A stretch of DNA of 64,000 nt from Candidatus Brachythrix odensensis. Lineage in GTDB: Bacteria > Chloroflexota > Anaerolineae > J036 > Brachytrichaceae. The stretch covers positions 1-64,000 of the forward strand of contig JADKDT010000003.1 in assembly GCA_016714465.1 (NCBI GenBank), written 5' to 3'. A program made the translations under genes and the position numbers. The notes under the pieces are model-generated. The model did not search any database. It saw only the letters and a program-made list of their open reading frames with translations, and was not told the origin of the DNA. Shown here one piece after another: positions 35,814 through 43,474 of this stretch. Each line of letters starts with the position of its first letter. Within the stretch, counting starts at the first letter, position 1.

Positions 35814-37577
35814 ATGAGACGAGAAATTCTAGGAATCGCCGCGGTTGCGCTACTTGCGGCAAGTTGTGGCGGGCCGGCCGCGGCGCCGACCGCCGCGGCG
35901 GCGGCAGCGTGCCCAATCGGCACGCAGACACCGGCGTTTCTGGTGGTCGATCCGGTCACAACGCCGACCGGCGCGCTTGAAGCTGACGTCAGCATTCGCA
36001 TTGCGGCCGCGCAGGGCGGGCCGGGCCGGGCCATCCAGAAGGGCGCTGACGCCGGACCAAACGGCACGCTCGTCATCGAGACGGCCTCGGGGGCCTTTGG
36101 GGTGAGCCGGATCAAGCTCCTGCCCGACACGTCGCATCGCCTTTCCATCAGCGTGGAATATGACGAAACAGCCAACACCGGCGCGCGGGATGGGGCTGGC
36201 AACTGTGTCACCCAGGTCAACCGGCGCAAGCTCAGCGCGATCACGGACCAGAATGGCACACCCCTGGTTATTGTCCAGAGCCAGGCCCTGGCGGGGGCCG
36301 GGGCGGGGGCCGGATCCGGATCATCGCCGGTAAGCGGACCGACGATCACGCCCAGCGCGCCGCCGACCGTGGTCCCCGCCAATACCGCGGCTTGCGCCGA
36401 CGCGGCCGCGTTCGTGTCCGACGTCACCATCCCGGATGGCAGCGATGTCGGGGCGAGCACGCCGTTCAACAAGGTCTGGCGGGTGCGCAATGCGGGCGTA
36501 TGCGCCTGGACGACTGGCTATGGCCTGGTCCGGACCAGCACCAGCGCCGGGTTCAACGCCGCCGAAGGCGCCGCGCTGACCGCGGTCGTCAATCCGGGCG
36601 ACAGCGTCGATGTTGCGATTGGACTGACCTCGCCGGCCGCCGGGGGCTCGTATCAGGCCGCCTATCGGCTGCGGGCGCCCGATGGCACACCCTTCGGGCC
36701 GTCGCTGACCGTCGCCTATAACGTGCCCGGCGTCATTGCGCCTTCTGGTTGCAGCGGCACGCCGGTCATCGCGTCCTTTGTCGCGCCGCGCTTGAACCCC
36801 ACCAGCAATCAGTTCACCCTGCAGTGGGGGGCGGTGACCAACGCCGACGGGGTCGAGATCGACAACGGGATCGGGCCGGTGGCCTCGCCCGGCGAGCGCT
36901 CGGTCACGATCGCGGCCAACAAGACCTATCGCATCACTGCCAAGTGCGGGGCAACCACCGCAAATCGCGAAGTTGCGCTGACCTACATTGCGCCTGTCGC
37001 CATCGTGAGCTTTGCCGGCAACTGGGTCACCAACTTCGGGACGATGAATCTCACCCAGTCCGGAACCAGCGTCACCGGCTCGTATGTCAATGCGTTCAGC
37101 GGCGGAAATGGCACGGTGAATGGGACCGTCTCCGGCAACACGCTGAACGGCACTTACACCATTGGCGGCGGCTCGGGCAGCATCCAGTGGACGATCAACG
37201 GCAACACCCTGGATGGGAACTGGGGCGGGAGCAGCCAGTGGTGCGGGGCGCGATCCGGGAATGCCTTCCCGAACGGCTGCAGCTTCGCCGGAAGCTGGGT
37301 GGCCAGTGTGGCGGGGAACACCGCCTGCGCGATGACCCTGACCCAGAACGGCACAACGGTCAGTGGCAGCTACTGCAATGGTTCGCTCAGCGGGAACGTG
37401 AGCTATGCGTCCACGGGCGCGGTGCTCACCGGGAACTGGAACACGGGCGGGACGGGCACGCTCAAGTTCTATCTGGCGAGTTACAACGGAGACACCTTCC
37501 AGGGCAATTGGAACACCAGCAATGCCTGGTGCGGCCGGCGCTCGAGCGCGACCCTTCCGGGCACCTGCCTCAAGTGA
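35814..37577 (+). CDS. Lipoprotein with NBR1-Ig-like domain
   Basis: A 587-residue exported lipoprotein: the signal peptide ends in the lipobox LLAASC (Cys18). A first beta-rich domain is followed by a Ser/Pro/Thr linker, then an NBR1-type Ig-like domain (FVSDVTIPDGSDVGASTPFN then KVWRVRNAGVCAWTTGYGLV), a domain related to secreted Chloroflexota proteins (IASFVAPRLNPTSNQFTLQW), and two copies of a repeat with SFAGNWVTN and SFAGSWVAS, each ending in NWGGSSQWCGARSG or NWNTSNAWCGRRSS. Probably a surface binding protein; the ligand is unknown. The ribosome site is GGAGGGGAA. It ends 34 bases before the convergent GNAT-GrpB gene. Confidence 0.78.
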   Translation: MRREILGIAAVALLAASCGGPAAAPTAAAAAACPIGTQTPAFLVVDPVTTPTGALEADVSIRIAAAQGGPGRAIQKGADAGPNGTLVIETASGAFGVSRIKLLPDTSHRLSISVEYDETANTGARDGAGNCVTQVNRRKLSAITDQNGTPLVIVQSQALAGAGAGAGSGSSPVSGPTITPSAPPTVVPANTAACADAAAFVSDVTIPDGSDVGASTPFNKVWRVRNAGVCAWTTGYGLVRTSTSAGFNAAEGAALTAVVNPGDSVDVAIGLTSPAAGGSYQAAYRLRAPDGTPFGPSLTVAYNVPGVIAPSGCSGTPVIASFVAPRLNPTSNQFTLQWGAVTNADGVEIDNGIGPVASPGERSVTIAANKTYRITAKCGATTANREVALTYIAPVAIVSFAGNWVTNFGTMNLTQSGTSVTGSYVNAFSGGNGTVNGTVSGNTLNGTYTIGGGSGSIQWTINGNTLDGNWGGSSQWCGARSGNAFPNGCSFAGSWVASVAGNTACAMTLTQNGTTVSGSYCNGSLSGNVSYASTGAVLTGNWNTGGTGTLKFYLASYNGDTFQGNWNTSNAWCGRRSSATLPGTCLK

Positions 37578-37584
37578 TCTGACT

Positions 37585-37612
37585 GCGGGAGAGAGCGCGC
37601 GCTCTCTCCCGC
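37585..37612. repeat. Perfect 28-base palindrome between convergent genes
   Basis: GCGGGAGAGAGCGC and its complement form one continuous palindrome between the stop of the NBR1-like lipoprotein and the stop of the GNAT-GrpB gene. Probably a bidirectional terminator. Confidence 0.85.
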
Positions 37613-38646
37613 TATCCCGCCATCAGCCAGATCAAGTCCACCGCCGGGTCCTTGATGCCGGTGTAGGCCTCGCCATCATGGGCATGATATCGGCCGAGTT
37701 CGCGCTTGAGCCGGGCATAGGCCTCGGCGGCTTCGGGCGCGCCGCGCAGAAAATCGCGGAAGCGCAGCGGGTAGGCCTGATTGGGCCGGCCCGCGGCGCG
37801 GACGTGGATGTGGGCGGGGCGCTCGCCTGAGGGCGCCTGAAAATAGGCTTTCTCCCAGTCGCTGTCCGGGCCGGTTACGCCGGGTGGGCGATGGTCGCAA
37901 GTAATCTCTGAACGGTGGACAAATCCGGCGCCGGTCAATGCGCCGGCCACGGCGTCCACCGTCGCCGCATCCAGATCAGCAAGCGTGATCTGCATGTCGA
38001 TGACGTCCTTGGCCGCCAGCCCGGGCACGGCGGTGGAGCCGATGTGGTCGATCCGCACGGCGAGCGGGCCCAGCGCGGCTTGCAGGCGGGCGATGAGGGC
38101 CTCGGCTTGCGCGGGCCAGGTGGGATCGGAATCAACGATCTGCCAGGATCGTATCGGCGCCAGGAAGAGCGCCATCGTGACGACATCGTCGTAGACGCCG
38201 TCCAGCAGGCGCGCCCGCGCGTGGCGGCCTTCGCGGGCGAAGCCCATCCGCTCATACAGGCGAATCGCAGCCGTATTGGACGCGTAGACCTCGAGCTCGA
38301 CCCTTTCCAGACCGACCTTGCGCGCGCCGTCGAGGGCGGCCGCCATCAGCCGGCGACCAATCCCCTGTCCGCGCCAGGCCGCGCGCACCCCCATCCCCAG
38401 CCGGCCAACGTGCCGAAAACCTTCGCCCATACGGGCATCGATGTCGCACCAACCAAGCACCTCATCGCCGTCGACGGCGGCGACCTGGGGCATGCCCCGC
38501 TCGATCAGGCTGCGCACCCAGGCCCGGGTGGTCTCGAGCGGAAAGCCGCGCACCCCGCCCAGCCAGCGCCGCTCGCGGGCAACCTCATCGACGGCCCGCC
38601 AGAACCCCTCGACGCGAGTCTCGTCCATCGGGATGATGTCAATCAT
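37612..38646 (-). CDS. GNAT acetyltransferase fused to GrpB/UPF0157 domain
   Basis: A 344-residue two-domain protein. Residues 1-165 are a GNAT fold (GMGVRAAWRGQGIGRRLMAA with the acetyl-CoA loop R/Q-x-x-G-x-G/A, then NTAAIRLYERMGF). Residues about 168-344 are a GrpB-like nucleotidyltransferase-fold domain (VRIDHIGSTAVPGLAAKDVI with DMQI, ADLDAATV, SDWEKAYFQAPSGERPAHIH with VRAAGRPNQAYPLRFRDFLR). The two domains normally occur as separate proteins; here one uninterrupted frame joins them. Substrates are unknown. It precedes the RR/HK operon on the same strand, separated by a hairpin. Confidence 0.85.
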   Translation of the reverse strand: MIDIIPMDETRVEGFWRAVDEVARERRWLGGVRGFPLETTRAWVRSLIERGMPQVAAVDGDEVLGWCDIDARMGEGFRHVGRLGMGVRAAWRGQGIGRRLMAAALDGARKVGLERVELEVYASNTAAIRLYERMGFAREGRHARARLLDGVYDDVVTMALFLAPIRSWQIVDSDPTWPAQAEALIARLQAALGPLAVRIDHIGSTAVPGLAAKDVIDMQITLADLDAATVDAVAGALTGAGFVHRSEITCDHRPPGVTGPDSDWEKAYFQAPSGERPAHIHVRAAGRPNQAYPLRFRDFLRGAPEAAEAYARLKRELGRYHAHDGEAYTGIKDPAVDLIWLMAG

Positions 38647-38690
38647 GGAGGCTTGATTTTAGCGGGGCGCCTTCGCGAGGGCATGTTCGC

Positions 38691-38735
38691 TTCGGATGCG
38701 ATGTCCCCGGCGGAGCCGGCGATATCGCATCCGAA
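38691..38735. repeat. Hairpin with GC core, one mismatch
   Basis: 21-bp arms (TTCGGATGCGATGTCCCCGGC; one mismatch, one G.U) flank GGA. It lies between the response regulator's stop and the GNAT-GrpB start, both minus strand. Confidence 0.8.
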
Positions 38736-38741
38736 AGATCC

Positions 38742-39428
38742 CTATGCCGGGTCCACGGCAAAGCGATAGCCAAAGCCGCGATCGTTGTGGATGTAGGCTG
38801 GATGCGCGACGTCCCGTTCGAGCTTCTGGCGCAAGTGCCAGATGTACCGGCGCACATAGCCAATCTCGTTGGCGTATTGCGGCCCCCACACCTCGCGAAC
38901 CAATTCCTCGGGCGAGAGCACATCGCCAGTGTGGCGCATCAACGCGACCAGGAGCTTAAACTCGGTTGGGGTCAGCGCAATCGCTTCACCGGCCCGGGTG
39001 ACCCGGCGCAGGCCGAGGTTCACCTCGAGGTCGCCGGCCGAGAGGGTGGCCGCTTCCGCCGCGCCGTGACCGGCGCGGGCGAGCACCGCGCTGATCCGGG
39101 CGTGAAGTTGGGCAAAAGAGAACGGCTTGGTGACATAGTCATCGGCGCCGAGCGAAAAGCCGCGCAGCACATCGGCTTCATCGCCGCGGGCGGTGAGCAT
39201 GATGACGGGCGCCGGGCTGAGATCGCGGATGGCCTTGAGCGTCTCCCAGCCGTCCTTTTCGGGCATTGACACGTCGAGGACGATCAAGTCGGGGTGGTCG
39301 GCGTACAACGCTCTCAGGCCCGCTCTCCCGCCATCCGCCGTCGTCACCGCGAACCCCTGCGGGGCGAGGAAACCTGACAACAACTCCAGCAGGCTGCGGT
39401 CATCGTCGATCAACAGCAGGCGCGCCAT
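38742..39428 (-). CDS. OmpR-family response regulator
   Basis: A 228-residue regulator. The receiver has Asp9-Asp10, phospho-acceptor Asp52 (LIVLDVSMPEKDG), Thr in IMLTARG and Lys in YVTKPFSF. The winged-helix output domain is TPTEFKLLVALMRHTGDVLS, ELVREVWG, YIWHLRQKLE, GFGYRF. ATG 39428 is preferred (GGAGG nine bases upstream, one base after the kinase stop), though MSEMARLL at 39437 is possible. It is paired with the upstream kinase. No operator could be assigned. Confidence 0.92.
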   Translation of the reverse strand: MARLLLIDDDRSLLELLSGFLAPQGFAVTTADGGRAGLRALYADHPDLIVLDVSMPEKDGWETLKAIRDLSPAPVIMLTARGDEADVLRGFSLGADDYVTKPFSFAQLHARISAVLARAGHGAAEAATLSAGDLEVNLGLRRVTRAGEAIALTPTEFKLLVALMRHTGDVLSPEELVREVWGPQYANEIGYVRRYIWHLRQKLERDVAHPAYIHNDRGFGYRFAVDPA

Positions 39429-39429
39429 C

Positions 39430-40515
39430 TCACTCATCCTCCGCGATCTCGGCAATGGGCACAAAGATGTAAAACTCGCTGCCAGGCATCGGGTGATCCG
39501 GCGCGACCGGCGAGCGCACACCGATGGCGCCACTCTGGGCTTCGATCAGCCTGCGGGCCAGATAAAGCCCGAGGCCCCAGCCCGCCGGCGCGCTCTCGCG
39601 CGCATCGCCCCGGTCGAAGCGGTCGAAGATCCGGGTCTGCGCTTCCGGCGCGATGCCGTGCCCGTGATCCCGCACGCCGATGCGGATGCGCCGGCCGTCC
39701 TGCAGACACGCGCTGAGGTGGATGGGTTGGCCGGGTGGCGAGTATTTGTCGGCGTTGCGGATGAGATTGCGCAGGACCTCCTCCAGCAGCACCTCGTCGG
39801 CCCAGGCCGGCGGCAGGTCGTCGCAATGGTCCCAGATCAGGGGCCGCGCGGACTGCGACAAGATCACGCCAGCGGCCTGCTCGAGCAGGGGCCGGATCGC
39901 CACCGGCCCCGGGTTCACCCGCAGTTTGCCAGCCTCGATCCTCGACAGATCCAGAATTGTCTGGACAAAATCCGTCAGGCGTTTGCTTTCGGATGCCATG
40001 ATCGCCAGGGTGCCGCGGGAAGTCTGGGGCAGCGCCTTGTCCTGGGTGGCCACCTCGAGCGCGCCGTTCAGGATGGTGAGTGGGGCGCGCAGCTCGTGAC
40101 TGACCATTGCGACGAATTCCGACTTCATTTCGTCCAGGGAGCGTAGTTGCGCGTTGGCGCGGGCCAGCTCGCCGTTCTGGTGCTCCAGGGCGAGCGTGCG
40201 CTCGACGACCTTGCCCTCCAACTCGCGGTTGAGCCGTTCGAGCGTGATTTGGGCCTCATCCTGCGCGTCGACCATCCGGCGGATGTAGCCAATCGCGGCG
40301 GCCACCGCGCATGGGCCGACGATCCCAAACAGGAGCACTTCCGCATTGACGAGGGCGGCGATCGGGTCACCGTGGCCAATCTGATGTTCGCCGAACTCAT
40401 AGGCCGTCGAGAGGACGAACAGAGACAGCGGCAGCGCCCATTGCAGCAAGCGGATATAGGCCCGCTTGCTCGCAATGCTTATCGGCGCCATTTTGAACTT
40501 CGTTACGCCCATCAT
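39430..40515 (-). CDS. Sensor histidine kinase with two N-terminal TM segments
   Basis: A 361-residue kinase. Two transmembrane helices (LQWALPLSLFVLSTAYEF and ALVNAEVLLFGIVGPCAVAA) enclose a very short loop, so the stimulus is probably membrane-borne or internal. A coiled coil (TLERLNRELEGKVVERTLAL then EHQNGELARANAQLRSLDEM) leads to HisKA with His140 (EFVAMVSHELRAPLTI), then NLIRNADKYSPPG, GVRDHGHGIAPE and GWGLGLYLARRL. It is upstream of, and in an operon with, the response regulator; the genes nearly touch. Confidence 0.9.
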   Translation of the reverse strand: MMGVTKFKMAPISIASKRAYIRLLQWALPLSLFVLSTAYEFGEHQIGHGDPIAALVNAEVLLFGIVGPCAVAAAIGYIRRMVDAQDEAQITLERLNRELEGKVVERTLALEHQNGELARANAQLRSLDEMKSEFVAMVSHELRAPLTILNGALEVATQDKALPQTSRGTLAIMASESKRLTDFVQTILDLSRIEAGKLRVNPGPVAIRPLLEQAAGVILSQSARPLIWDHCDDLPPAWADEVLLEEVLRNLIRNADKYSPPGQPIHLSACLQDGRRIRIGVRDHGHGIAPEAQTRIFDRFDRGDARESAPAGWGLGLYLARRLIEAQSGAIGVRSPVAPDHPMPGSEFYIFVPIAEIAEDE

Positions 40516-40702
40516 GCTCCGCGGAATACTCGGCCCGCGCGGATGAGTATAGCCATGCCCGCGCGAAATGGCTCAGAAAGAGACACGTCTGAGACATTCG
40601 GAGACGCAGTCTGCGCTTCACAAACCCGGCCGCGACCTCTATACATAAGCAAGCTTCAGTGCGGCATTGGATGCCGCAGCCGCAACAAGGGGACACACAC
40701 GC

Positions 40703-41215
40703 ATGAGCCACGATCTTGAGCCGCTGGATCCCGCCAAGGGCGCCTGGGATACGAAAGAAATGGGACGCCGCCGCTTCCTCGAGGTCACCTTCTGGTCGGT
40801 GACGAGCGTGGTAACCGTGGGCGTGGTTGGGTCGGGCGGCCGCTTCCTGGTGGGCAACTCGCTCGAACCGCGCACGGCCAATTGGGTGCAGATCGGCAAG
40901 ATCGCCGAGCTCAAGGTCGGGGCCGTCAACCGGGTGAACTACGCGATGAAGGCCACCGACGCCTGGCGCGAAGTGGAGCAGAAGGGCGCGCTGTACGCCT
41001 ATACCGCTGATGGCGCCAGTTACACCGTACTCGATGGCAGCTGCACCCATCTGGGCTGCATTGTGCAGTGGGCGGCCAGCGAGAACCGTTTCCGCTGCCC
41101 TTGCCATGCCGCCGAGTTCACCCGGGAAGGCGAGGTCATGAGCGGTCCGCCACCCAAAGCGCTGGGCCGGCTGGAAACAAAAATCCAAGACGGGGCGCTG
41201 TTCGCCCGAATCTGA
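40703..41215 (+). CDS. Rieske [2Fe-2S] protein of a bc-type complex
   Basis: A 170-residue protein with an N-terminal RRRFLEVTFWSVTSVVTVG anchor resembling a twin-arginine type membrane signal. The Rieske fold has Cys114 and His116 (CTHLGC), Cys132 and His135 (CPCHAAEF) as cluster ligands, with Cys119 and Cys134 as the disulfide pair. It carries electrons from quinol at cytochrome b to a c-type acceptor. ATG 40703 has an AAGGGG site. Cytochrome b follows 23 bases later, then a heme-binding lipoprotein, a three-gene operon. Confidence 0.92.
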   Translation: MSHDLEPLDPAKGAWDTKEMGRRRFLEVTFWSVTSVVTVGVVGSGGRFLVGNSLEPRTANWVQIGKIAELKVGAVNRVNYAMKATDAWREVEQKGALYAYTADGASYTVLDGSCTHLGCIVQWAASENRFRCPCHAAEFTREGEVMSGPPPKALGRLETKIQDGALFARI

Positions 41216-41238
41216 AGCGCACCTCGAGAACAATCACC

Positions 41239-42288
41239 ATGAGCAAAATCGGCGACTGGATCGACAAGCGGACCGGCCTGGGCGGCCCCATCCGCGGCTT
41301 CCTGAATTACCCCGTGCCCAAGTACGTGCACCAGAACGTGCTGTACATCCTGGGCGGTCTGACCCTCATCATGTTCATGCTGCAGGCCGTTACCGGCATC
41401 ATGCTGGCCTTTTACTTCGATCCAAGCCCGGAAGGCGCCTACAACAGCGTGGATTTCATCACCTATCAGTTGCCTCTGGGCTGGCTCATCCGCGGCATCC
41501 ACCATTACGGGTCCGGCGCGATGGTGATCCTGGTCGCGCTGCACATGCTGCGAACCTACTTCTTCAGCGCCTACAAGAAGCCGCGTGAGATCAACTGGCT
41601 GACCGGGGTGCTGCTGCTGTTCGTTACCCTGGCCTTTGGCTTCACCGGCTATCTGCTGCCATGGGACCAGAAGGGCTACTGGGCGACCCGGGTCGGCACC
41701 CAGATCGCCGGCTCGGTGCCCCTGATCGGCGACACGCTCATGCAGCTCATGCGCGGCGGCCCGAATCTGGGCCAGGCCACCCTCACCCGTTTCTACGCCA
41801 CCCACATCCTGCTCCTGCCGGCGATGATCGCATTGCTCATCGCCGTGCACATATTCCAGCTTCGCTATCACGGCATGTCGCCCGCCATCACCGAGAAAAG
41901 CAAGGCCCAGTCAAAGTCCTTTGTGCCCTTCTTCCCCTACTGGGTGCTCAATGACGCGATCGCCGGGCTCGGCTTGCTGGCGTTGCTGGTCTTCCTGAGC
42001 GCCACCCAGCGCGCGCCGCTGGAATTTCCGGCCGACCCCACCAGCGGAAACTTCGTCCCGCGGCCCGAGTGGTATTTCCTCTTCTACTACCAGGCCCTGA
42101 AGTACGTGCCAGGCGCGCTGGAGCCGGTCGCAACCGTGCTGATTCCGTTGTTCATCTTTGGCAGCATGATCCTGTTGCCCTTTATCGACAAGGGCGAGGA
42201 GCGCAGGCCGTGGAAGAAGCCGGTCACGACGATCGCCGCGATCTTCTACATCGTCGTCATTATTGGATTCACCGTACTGGCGCTATGA
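41239..42288 (+). CDS. Cytochrome b of a bc-type complex
   Basis: A 349-residue protein that fuses the b6-like four-helix part and the subunit IV-like part. Heme ligands are visible in GIHHYGSGAMVILVALHMLR and THILLLPAMIALLIAVHIFQ. The quinol-oxidation (Qo) motif PEWY is present (RPEWYFLFYYQALKY). ATG 41239 is chosen; an upstream extension runs through the Rieske gene in another frame. The downstream gene starts 47 bases later. It would couple quinol oxidation to proton transfer with the Rieske protein. Confidence 0.92.
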   Translation: MSKIGDWIDKRTGLGGPIRGFLNYPVPKYVHQNVLYILGGLTLIMFMLQAVTGIMLAFYFDPSPEGAYNSVDFITYQLPLGWLIRGIHHYGSGAMVILVALHMLRTYFFSAYKKPREINWLTGVLLLFVTLAFGFTGYLLPWDQKGYWATRVGTQIAGSVPLIGDTLMQLMRGGPNLGQATLTRFYATHILLLPAMIALLIAVHIFQLRYHGMSPAITEKSKAQSKSFVPFFPYWVLNDAIAGLGLLALLVFLSATQRAPLEFPADPTSGNFVPRPEWYFLFYYQALKYVPGALEPVATVLIPLFIFGSMILLPFIDKGEERRPWKKPVTTIAAIFYIVVIIGFTVLAL

Positions 42289-42335
42289 GCGCGCTGTTTG
42301 AGCCGTTCGGCACCCCATCAAGAAAGGAGAAAACC

Positions 42336-43301
42336 ATGAACGCCAAATTCCTACCCATCCTGATCGCCTCCGCGATCGCGCTGTCGGCCTGCGCCGGCGC
42401 CGGACCGGCAACCAGTCCGCCCAACACCCTGACCGCAGTCAAAGTCGACGCGGCGGCAATGGATGCGGCCGCCTCCTTCTGGGCAAACGCGCCCAAGACT
42501 GAGATCGCGACCAAGGCCGCCGACAAGAGCGCCAAGGACGGCCCGAAGATTACCCTACAGGCCGTCTATGACAGCAAGAATGTCGTTGTGCGAGCCGAGT
42601 GGGCTGACTCGACCGAGAACACGACGCGGAATGCCTGGACCTACAACGGGACCGCCTTCACACGCGCCGGCGCGCAGGACCGGTTTGCGATGAACTTCCC
42701 CATGGGCAATTACGCCAGCTTCTCCAGCAAGGGCTGCGCGGTGGCCTGCCACAGCACCGATCCCGACGAGGCCAAGTGGTGGATGGGCTCCGAGAGCCCG
42801 GACGAGCGCTATGACGTCTGGCACTGGAAGTCATCCGAAACCGGCCTGGTGAATCAGGTCGATGATCAGTGGTGGGGACCCAAGGACACCATCACCTCGA
42901 CCACTGGCCGCAAGAACGATGCAGGCACGGGCGGGCCGGTGACGAATGCGAGCGCGGACGGAAAATCCCCGAAATTCATGAATGGCAAAGCGCCTGACGC
43001 GAAGCTCATCCTGTCCGGCGAGGAGATTCCGCTCGATGTGACCAAGCTCAAGGCCGGCGCTGTGATCCCAGGTTATGTGCTCGCGCCGTTCAAGGGCTCC
43101 CGCGGGGATGTTGCCAGCAAGGCCACCTTTGCCAACGGCAAATGGGTGCTGGTCTTTACCCGGCCCCTCAGCACCGGCAATGCGGATGACCTCGTGTTCA
43201 CACCCCCGAAGGCGGTCCCCTTTGGGCTTGCCGTGTTTGACAACGCCGGTGATAACGATCACACCGTGTCGCAGGAAGTCCTGACACTGGCCTGGAAATA
43301 G
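42336..43301 (+). CDS. Heme-binding lipoprotein, ethylbenzene-dehydrogenase-gamma-like
   Basis: A 321-residue lipoprotein (lipobox ALSACA, Cys19). The mature part resembles the EB_dh heme-binding domain (NVVVRAEWADSTENTTR, RFAMNFPMGNYASFSSKGC, DVWHWKSSETGLVNQVDDQW, NGKWVLVFTRPLSTG). It carries CAVACH at residues 134-139, a CxxxCH heme-attachment-like motif with one residue more than the canonical CxxCH. Lying third in the Rieske/cytochrome b operon, where a cytochrome c1 or c would be expected, it may be the electron acceptor of this bc complex (inference). The strong site AAAGGAGAAAAACC fixes ATG 42336. Confidence 0.75.
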   Translation: MNAKFLPILIASAIALSACAGAGPATSPPNTLTAVKVDAAAMDAAASFWANAPKTEIATKAADKSAKDGPKITLQAVYDSKNVVVRAEWADSTENTTRNAWTYNGTAFTRAGAQDRFAMNFPMGNYASFSSKGCAVACHSTDPDEAKWWMGSESPDERYDVWHWKSSETGLVNQVDDQWWGPKDTITSTTGRKNDAGTGGPVTNASADGKSPKFMNGKAPDAKLILSGEEIPLDVTKLKAGAVIPGYVLAPFKGSRGDVASKATFANGKWVLVFTRPLSTGNADDLVFTPPKAVPFGLAVFDNAGDNDHTVSQEVLTLAWK

Positions 43302-43319
43302 CTCCTCGCCAAAGCCTGA

Positions 43320-43379
43320 ATGCGCAAGCAACATCCCCCGCGCCGGCCTACGCCGGCGCGGGGGATGTTGCTTGCGCAT
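43320..43379. repeat. Perfect hairpin after the bc operon
   Basis: 28-bp arms (ATGCGCAAGCAACATCCCCC...) around a CTAC centre; core CGCCGGCCTACGCCGGCG. It lies 19 bases past the heme lipoprotein stop, a likely end of the operon transcript. Confidence 0.87.
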
Positions 43380-43413
43380 GGACGGACTCGACTATCATTT
43401 GCCAGGATGATTG

Positions 43414-43458
43414 CCGGAGATGACGCGCCCCGGCGAAGCCGGGGCGCGTCATCTCCGG
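43414..43458. repeat. Perfect hairpin before acyl-CoA synthetase gene
   Basis: 21-bp arms (CCGGAGATGACGCGCCCCGGC) with GAA loop; an outer pair CGACTATC (43389-43396)/GATAGTCG (43465-43472) extends it. It ends 17 bases before the ATG, so it overlaps the ribosome-binding region. It follows another hairpin 35 bases away. Confidence 0.85.
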
Positions 43459-43474
43459 ACATTGGATAGTCGCC

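Noticed and set aside
40516..40702. tRNA or small RNA in the gap before the Rieske gene
   Set aside because: No cloverleaf or terminator could be drawn by eye; the gap most likely holds two divergent promoters.
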